64,000 nt of DNA from Mycobacterium sp. SMC-8. Lineage in GTDB: Bacteria; Actinomycetota; Actinomycetes; Mycobacteriales; Mycobacteriaceae. This document shows positions 60,144 through 64,000 of this stretch, one piece after another. A program made the position numbers and the translations under genes. How positions within the stretch are numbered: the first letter of the stretch is position 1; every line of letters starts with the position of its first letter. The notes below the pieces were generated by a model that worked only from the letters and a program-made list of their open reading frames with translations, did no database searches and was not told the DNA's origin. The DNA is taken from contig NZ_CP079865.1 of assembly GCF_025263565.1 (NCBI RefSeq), positions 3,534,001 to 3,598,000 on the forward strand, in the 5' to 3' direction.

Positions 60144-61162
60144 GCGGTGGTCGTACCCGCCGGCGGCACCTCGGCGGGAACCTCGTAGAACCGCTGCGCC
60201 CACTTGCGCATCGCCATGTACGGCTTTGCGTCGATCTTGGCCAGCGGCGGGTTCTCCACGTACTTCTGATAGCGCCAGATGTCGCAGTCCTCCCACACGG
60301 TCTTGAGGAACTGCCGCTGCACCCTCTCGATCACTTCGGGCGGCGGCACATCAGAGGTCTCCCCGATCAGCTTGGGCCACCAGATCGAATAGAACATGTC
60401 CGAGACCTCGTCGTCGACCGGCGTGCAGGCGAAGATCAGCCGGTGGTTCGACGAACCTTCGAACGCACTCATCGCGAACCCGAGGCCGGAAAAGTGGCTG
60501 TGGATCTTCAGCGCCATCGCGTTCGGGTCGTCGCTGCGCGCGTCGGGCCAGCCGGTCAGGAACCGCCACTCCTGGTCGACGTGTTCCCAGTGCAGGCAGA
60601 CCGGTGTCACCGACGCGCCGTGCACATAGCGGAAGTGCGAGCTGTCGGGCCCGTTCTCGGCGACGATCTGCGGATGCACGGGAATGGCGTCCGCGCGGCT
60701 GGAGAACTCCGGATAAGGCCGGTAGTAGGCGTTCGCGTCGGTCTCGAACTGCGGGAACTTCCAGAAGATGTCCGGCAGTTCCCACTGCGGTTCCTTGCCC
60801 TGGGGCTGGTGCCACACGAAGATGCAGCCGTACTGCTCCTTGACCGGGAAGGACCGCAATCGCAGACCGCGGTTGGGGCGGTCCGGCTGGTAGGGGATGT
60901 AGGTGTTGTCTCCCTCCGGGCCCCAGCGCCAGCCGTGGAACGGACACTCGACGCAGTCCCCGACCACCTTGCCGCCGTGGCCGATGTGCGCGCCGAGGTG
61001 TTTGCAGTGCGCTTCCAGGACGTGCAGACGACCCGATTCGTCGCGGTATGCGGCCAGATCCTCGCCGAAATACTTGAGCGCCTTGACCTCGCCCACCTCG
61101 TACTCGGCCGACCAACCGATCATGAACCACCCGGTGACCTTCCAGGTGAAGGGGACTTTCAT
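60140..61162 (-). CDS. Rieske-type oxygenase, KshA/steroid-oxygenase-like
   Basis: A 340-residue oxygenase component. The Rieske [2Fe-2S] ligands are CKH and CPFH in AHCKHLGAHIGHGG and VECPFHGWRW. The mononuclear iron site is suggested by DSSHFRYVHG. The overall pattern (TGWFMIGWS start, VKALKYFGEDLA) is that of the KshA and cholesterol 7-desaturase group, which oxidise steroids, though it is some 40 residues shorter than KshA. No reductase partner is in the window. ATG 61162 follows GAGGAG. First gene of an operon with the isochorismatase-like gene. Confidence 0.87.
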   Translation of the reverse strand: MKVPFTWKVTGWFMIGWSAEYEVGEVKALKYFGEDLAAYRDESGRLHVLEAHCKHLGAHIGHGGKVVGDCVECPFHGWRWGPEGDNTYIPYQPDRPNRGLRLRSFPVKEQYGCIFVWHQPQGKEPQWELPDIFWKFPQFETDANAYYRPYPEFSSRADAIPVHPQIVAENGPDSSHFRYVHGASVTPVCLHWEHVDQEWRFLTGWPDARSDDPNAMALKIHSHFSGLGFAMSAFEGSSNHRLIFACTPVDDEVSDMFYSIWWPKLIGETSDVPPPEVIERVQRQFLKTVWEDCDIWRYQKYVENPPLAKIDAKPYMAMRKWAQRFYEVPAEVPPAGTTTA

Positions 61163-61244
61163 GACGACTCCTCTGCTGCGGCGGCCATCCGGCGCACGGC
61201 GGAAACGAATTGTGCGGATCCGCCACGGGTGCCTGTGGGCATCG

Positions 61245-61265
61245 ATACTGTAACAGCGACAGTAT
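61245..61265. promoter_or_regulatory. Operator copy between Rieske oxygenase and flavin monooxygenase
   Basis: ATACTGTAA-CAG-CGACAGTAT has a perfect first half and 7 of 9 in the second. TACTGT on the plus strand and TACAGT on the minus strand are -10 boxes for the divergent monooxygenase and Rieske genes. Confidence 0.72.
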
Positions 61266-61283
61266 GTCGAGCCCGGAGGAACC

Positions 61284-62912
61284 GTGACGATGGAACATGG
61301 CGCGGCCCGCTTCGACGTACTCGTGGTGGGGGCCGGCTTCTCCGGCCTTTACGCGCTGCACCACCTACGCGAGCTCGGCCTGCGGGTCCGGGTGCTCGAG
61401 CGCGCGCACGACGTGGGCGGTACGTGGTTGTTCAACCGCTATCCGGGGGCGCGCTGCGACATCGAGAGCATCGAGTACTCCTACAGCTTCTCCGAGGAGA
61501 TCCAGCAGGAGTGGGTGTGGACCGAGACCATGCCGGCCCAGCCGGAGATCGAGGCGTATCTCAACTTCGTCGCCGACCGGCTCGATCTGCGCCGCAACAT
61601 CGCGTTCGGCATGGACGTCGTGGCCATGACATTCGACGAGGACGCCGGCGAGTGGTTGGTGCAGACGGGGACGGGGGAGACGTTCGCGGCTCCTTTCGTC
61701 GTCGCCGCCACCGGGATCCTGTCAGTGCCGCTGGAACCGTCGATACCCGGCATGGACACCTTCGGTGGCAGCTCGTTGTTCACCAGCCGCTGGCCCGAGC
61801 GCGGTGCCGATCTGACCGGTCTGCGGGTCGGGGTGATCGGCACGGGTTCCACCGGGGTTCAGCTGATCCCGGTTGTTGCGCGGGAAGCCATGCAGCTCAA
61901 AGTTTTTCAACGTTCTCCGGCCTACACGCTGCCCTGGGAGGTGCGCAAGTTCGAACCGGGCGAGCTCGACGAGCTCAAGGCCCGTTACCCGCAGATCCGC
62001 GCCGCCCAGCGCGAACATCCTGTCGGCGCGGCGCGGCTGAGCGCATTCTCGGTGCTGCTGGAGATGCTGACCAAGCCGGCGCTGAAGTCCGCCTCGGAGC
62101 AGGAGCGGCGGCGCGCGGTCGACGAGAACGGCATCATGGGTGCGCTGAACTGGGGTGACCTGTTCTTCGACATCGAGGCCAACCAGATGGCCGCCCGGCT
62201 GTACGGGCAGGCCGTGGCCCGCATCGTCACCGACCCCGACACCGCCAGGGCGCTGACACCGAGCCACCCGTTCGCGTGCAAACGGCCGATCATCGACCAG
62301 GGCTACTACGAGACCTTCAACCGCGACAATGTCACGCTGGTGGACCTGCGCGACGATCCCATCGTGTCGGTGCGTTGCGCCGGGCTGGAGACCGAACGCG
62401 GCCTGCACGAACTCGACGTGCTGATCTATGCGACGGGATTCGACGCGATGACCGGCGCGCTGAGCCGGATCGACGTGCGCGGCCGTGCCGGGGCGTCGCT
62501 GGGGCGATTCTGGGCCGAGGAGGGGCCGTTGAGCTACCTCGGTCTCGCGGTCGCCGGCTTCCCGAACCTGTTCACCATCCAGGGGCCCGGAAGTCCCTCC
62601 GCGGCATCGAATTTCGTCGCACCGTTGGAGCAGAACGTGGAATGGATCGGAGCCTGCCTGACCTATCTGCGCGGACATGGCTACCACACCATCGAGGCGC
62701 TGCCCGAAGCCCAGCAGCAGTGGATCGACGATGCCACCGCACTGGTGGCGCCCACGGTGCTCGTACACCCGTCGTGCAACTCGTGGTACAACGGCGGCAA
62801 CGTGCCCGGCAAGAAGCGCATGTACATGGGCTACACCGCGGGCATCCCGGAGTACCGTCGCCGCTGCGACGAGGTCGCGCAGGCGGGTTACCGCGGATTC
62901 AAACTCGCGTGA
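61284..62912 (+). CDS. Baeyer-Villiger-type flavin monooxygenase
   Basis: A 542-residue monooxygenase with FAD motif VVGAGFSGLYAL, the GGTWLFNRYPGARCD segment of Baeyer-Villiger enzymes, VAATGILS, NADPH motif VIGTGSTGVQL and the C-terminal GPGSPSAASNF. The fingerprint F-x-G-x3-H-x3-W reads FGGSSLFTSRW, with Phe for His. GTG 61284 follows GGAGGA. These enzymes insert oxygen next to a ketone to give an ester or lactone; whether this one does is uncertain given the changed residue. Confidence 0.89.
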   Translation: MTMEHGAARFDVLVVGAGFSGLYALHHLRELGLRVRVLERAHDVGGTWLFNRYPGARCDIESIEYSYSFSEEIQQEWVWTETMPAQPEIEAYLNFVADRLDLRRNIAFGMDVVAMTFDEDAGEWLVQTGTGETFAAPFVVAATGILSVPLEPSIPGMDTFGGSSLFTSRWPERGADLTGLRVGVIGTGSTGVQLIPVVAREAMQLKVFQRSPAYTLPWEVRKFEPGELDELKARYPQIRAAQREHPVGAARLSAFSVLLEMLTKPALKSASEQERRRAVDENGIMGALNWGDLFFDIEANQMAARLYGQAVARIVTDPDTARALTPSHPFACKRPIIDQGYYETFNRDNVTLVDLRDDPIVSVRCAGLETERGLHELDVLIYATGFDAMTGALSRIDVRGRAGASLGRFWAEEGPLSYLGLAVAGFPNLFTIQGPGSPSAASNFVAPLEQNVEWIGACLTYLRGHGYHTIEALPEAQQQWIDDATALVAPTVLVHPSCNSWYNGGNVPGKKRMYMGYTAGIPEYRRRCDEVAQAGYRGFKLA

Positions 62913-62920
62913 TGCCCGCG

Positions 62921-63535
62921 CTACCCGGCGCCGTAGGTGCTGACCAGTCGCCCTCGTACGTAAGCCAGTTCCTCGGCGACGTCGTACGGATAGGCCTGCA
63001 TGATCCACTGATATGCGGTACCCAACACGGACGCGCCGAAATCGTTGACGGCTCTTGCGATATCGACGTCGGCCCGCACGGACCCGTCGGCGATCCCCTG
63101 ACGCAGACCGGCCTGGACGGTGTTGGCTGCACGTTCGAGCCACATGCGGATGTACGGATGCGCCTGTGAGCTGGTCTTGGCGGCTTCGAAGGTCAGCACG
63201 AAGACTGCTCGGCACAGGTCCGGGTCCTCGGCGTGCAACAGCGCGATCCGGTCGACATGCGCCAGCGCCTGGGTCAGCCCGTCGGAACCGGGATCCGGCG
63301 CTGGGCTCAACTTCTTCTCGTACTCGGTGGCGAATAGGGTTTCCAGCAGCGCGTCCTTGCTGCCGTAGCGGGCGTGCACCATCGCCCTGCTATAGCCGGC
63401 GCGTAGCCCGATCTCCGCAGCTGTCGTTGCTTCCCAACCCTTTTCGCCGATCAATGCCACGGAGGCCTGTAGGAGTCTGCGAGCCGAGAGCTCAAGGCGC
63501 TGAGGTTGGGTCAACCCTGCGGCGGGAGAAGGCAC
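62921..63535 (-). CDS. TetR family transcriptional regulator
   Basis: A 204-residue TetR regulator. The helix-turn-helix is TTAAEIGLRAGYSRAMVHARYG, with K-D-A-L-L following. The C-terminal domain is of the common TetR_C type with GASVLGTAYQWIM. GTG 63535 has only a weak ribosome site. It converges on the monooxygenase (8 bp gap) and is divergent from the kinase-like gene, which it may control. It is a second, less likely candidate for the 37-61 kb regulon. Confidence 0.88.
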   Translation of the reverse strand: MPSPAAGLTQPQRLELSARRLLQASVALIGEKGWEATTAAEIGLRAGYSRAMVHARYGSKDALLETLFATEYEKKLSPAPDPGSDGLTQALAHVDRIALLHAEDPDLCRAVFVLTFEAAKTSSQAHPYIRMWLERAANTVQAGLRQGIADGSVRADVDIARAVNDFGASVLGTAYQWIMQAYPYDVAEELAYVRGRLVSTYGAG

Positions 63536-63560
63536 CCTTGCATGTTAAACGCCGGACCCC

Positions 63561-63570
63561 TAACTTAGTT
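63561..63570. promoter_or_regulatory. Candidate operator between tetR and kinase-like gene
   Basis: TAACTTAGTT contains the palindrome AACT-T-AGTT in the 67 bp between divergent starts. A similar AACCTAGTT occurs at 9598-9606 upstream of a fadE pair. Confidence 0.35.
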
Positions 63571-63602
63571 GCGCGGCGTCAAATAAGTGTGGGAGGTCAA
63601 CG

Positions 63603-64000
63603 GTGACTTCGAGTGGCATGACCGACGCGCGGGAGACGGCGGCGGTGCCCCGCTCCATCGCCGAGATCACGCCACGGTGGCTGACCGAGGCGTTGCGTAC
63701 CGATGCCGGACTGTCGGGTGCGAGCACGGTGACCGATGTCCGTGCCGAACGGATCGCCGAGGACTCGGGGTTCTCGTCTCTGCTCTACCGTCTGTACCTC
63801 ACCGGCACCGGGGAGGTGCCCGCCAGCCTGATCGCCAAACTGCCCGCGGAGTCCGAGGCGCGTGGTGCGATGGAACTTCTCGACGGTTACCGGCGCGAAC
63901 TCAGGTTCTACCGCGACGTGGCCGGGCGCGCCCCGATGGACACGCCGCGGGTCTACACCGCCCGGATTGCCCAGGATTCCGTCGATTTCGTGCTGCTGCT
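63603..64000 (+). CDS. Phosphotransferase (APH/CHK-like) family protein, 3' partial
   Basis: The frame from GTG 63603 is open to the right edge (132 codons seen). It begins VTSSGMTDARETAAVPRS and continues with IAEDSGFSSLLYRLYL and VPASLIAKLPAESEA, in which the Lys of A-K-L-P is the ATP-binding lysine of aminoglycoside-phosphotransferase/CHK-like small-molecule kinases, followed by the helix YRRELRFYRDV with the conserved Glu. GGGAGG stands upstream of the start. In mycobacteria such genes are frequent near steroid and lipid catabolic genes; the substrate is unknown. Confidence 0.82.
   Translation, partial: MTSSGMTDARETAAVPRSIAEITPRWLTEALRTDAGLSGASTVTDVRAERIAEDSGFSSLLYRLYLTGTGEVPASLIAKLPAESEARGAMELLDGYRRELRFYRDVAGRAPMDTPRVYTARIAQDSVDFVLL

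Noticed and set aside
58161..60188. A 675-codon plus-strand open frame opposite the FadD19-like ligase and isochorismatase genes
   Set aside because: It is an antisense shadow produced by high GC; its translation is rich in Arg/Gly/His with no known domain, and the minus-strand genes have full motif sets.
1..64000. CRISPR arrays, tRNA or rRNA genes, insertion sequences and prophage
   Set aside because: No short regular repeats with spacers, no cloverleaf or rRNA segments that I could see, and no transposase, integrase or phage protein motifs.

Overview
The window is dense, high-GC DNA from a mycolic-acid actinomycete, most likely a rapidly growing environmental Mycobacterium (Mycolicibacterium). 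The evidence is the GTG/ATG starts with purine-rich ribosome sites, the many 4-base start/stop overlaps (GTGA, ATGA), a Crp very like the M. tuberculosis protein, a dcpA-moeY gene pair like Rv1354c-Rv1355c, a mycofactocin-type SDR and a DosR-like box. I see no rRNA, tRNA, insertion sequence, phage gene or CRISPR array. Species is not determined.

Layout. 0-7 kb: end of a PAS-GGDEF diguanylate cyclase, Crp, a nucleotidyltransferase-fold protein, an EEP phosphodiesterase, a sulfotransferase divergent from a TetR/DUF1214 pair, and a tandem universal stress protein behind a DosR-like box. 7-16 kb: a two-subunit acyl-CoA dehydrogenase (ACAD), a small flavoprotein with a hairpin-rich leader, and the operon GNAT (LuxI/FeeM-like) - moeY (E1-like plus nitroreductase) - dcpA (GAF-GGDEF-EAL). 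16-26 kb: MaoC hydratase, flavin monooxygenase, alpha/beta hydrolase, mycofactocin-type SDR, ACAD, and the operon SDR-thiolase-ACAD-GntR-CoA transferase.

26-36 kb: three acyl-CoA ligases and three crotonases in one operon, divergent from a FadR-type GntR regulator, then another crotonase and a thiolase. 36-48 kb: a TetR regulator, two crotonases, an SDR, two amidohydrolases, a FadD, an ACAD pair, a non-canonical thiolase and a hotdog thioesterase. 48-51 kb: a NYN-domain protein and a molybdopterin oxidoreductase split by a frame change. 51-64 kb: CoA transferase, aldehyde dehydrogenase, cytochrome P450, SDR, second aldehyde dehydrogenase, FadD19-like ligase, isochorismatase-fold protein, Rieske oxygenase, flavin monooxygenase, TetR, and the start of a kinase-like gene.

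How it fits together. About two thirds of the genes could form complete beta-oxidation and oxygenase routes for a lipid, isoprenoid or steroid-like carboxylic acid: oxygenase and dehydrogenase activation, CoA ligation, FadE dehydrogenation, hydration, SDR oxidation, thiolysis. The actual substrate cannot be read from sequence. The strongest new signal is a palindromic operator (ATACTGTAA-N3-TTACAGTAT and variants) at five promoters between 37 and 61 kb, each overlapping a TANNNT -10 box. It links the P450, Rieske oxygenase, flavin monooxygenase, aldehyde dehydrogenase, CoA transferase, crotonases and the amidohydrolase-FadD-FadE operon into one predicted TetR-type regulon. A second signal is a family of 19-21 bp perfect inverted repeats at the ends of three convergent gene pairs, with paired base changes between copies.
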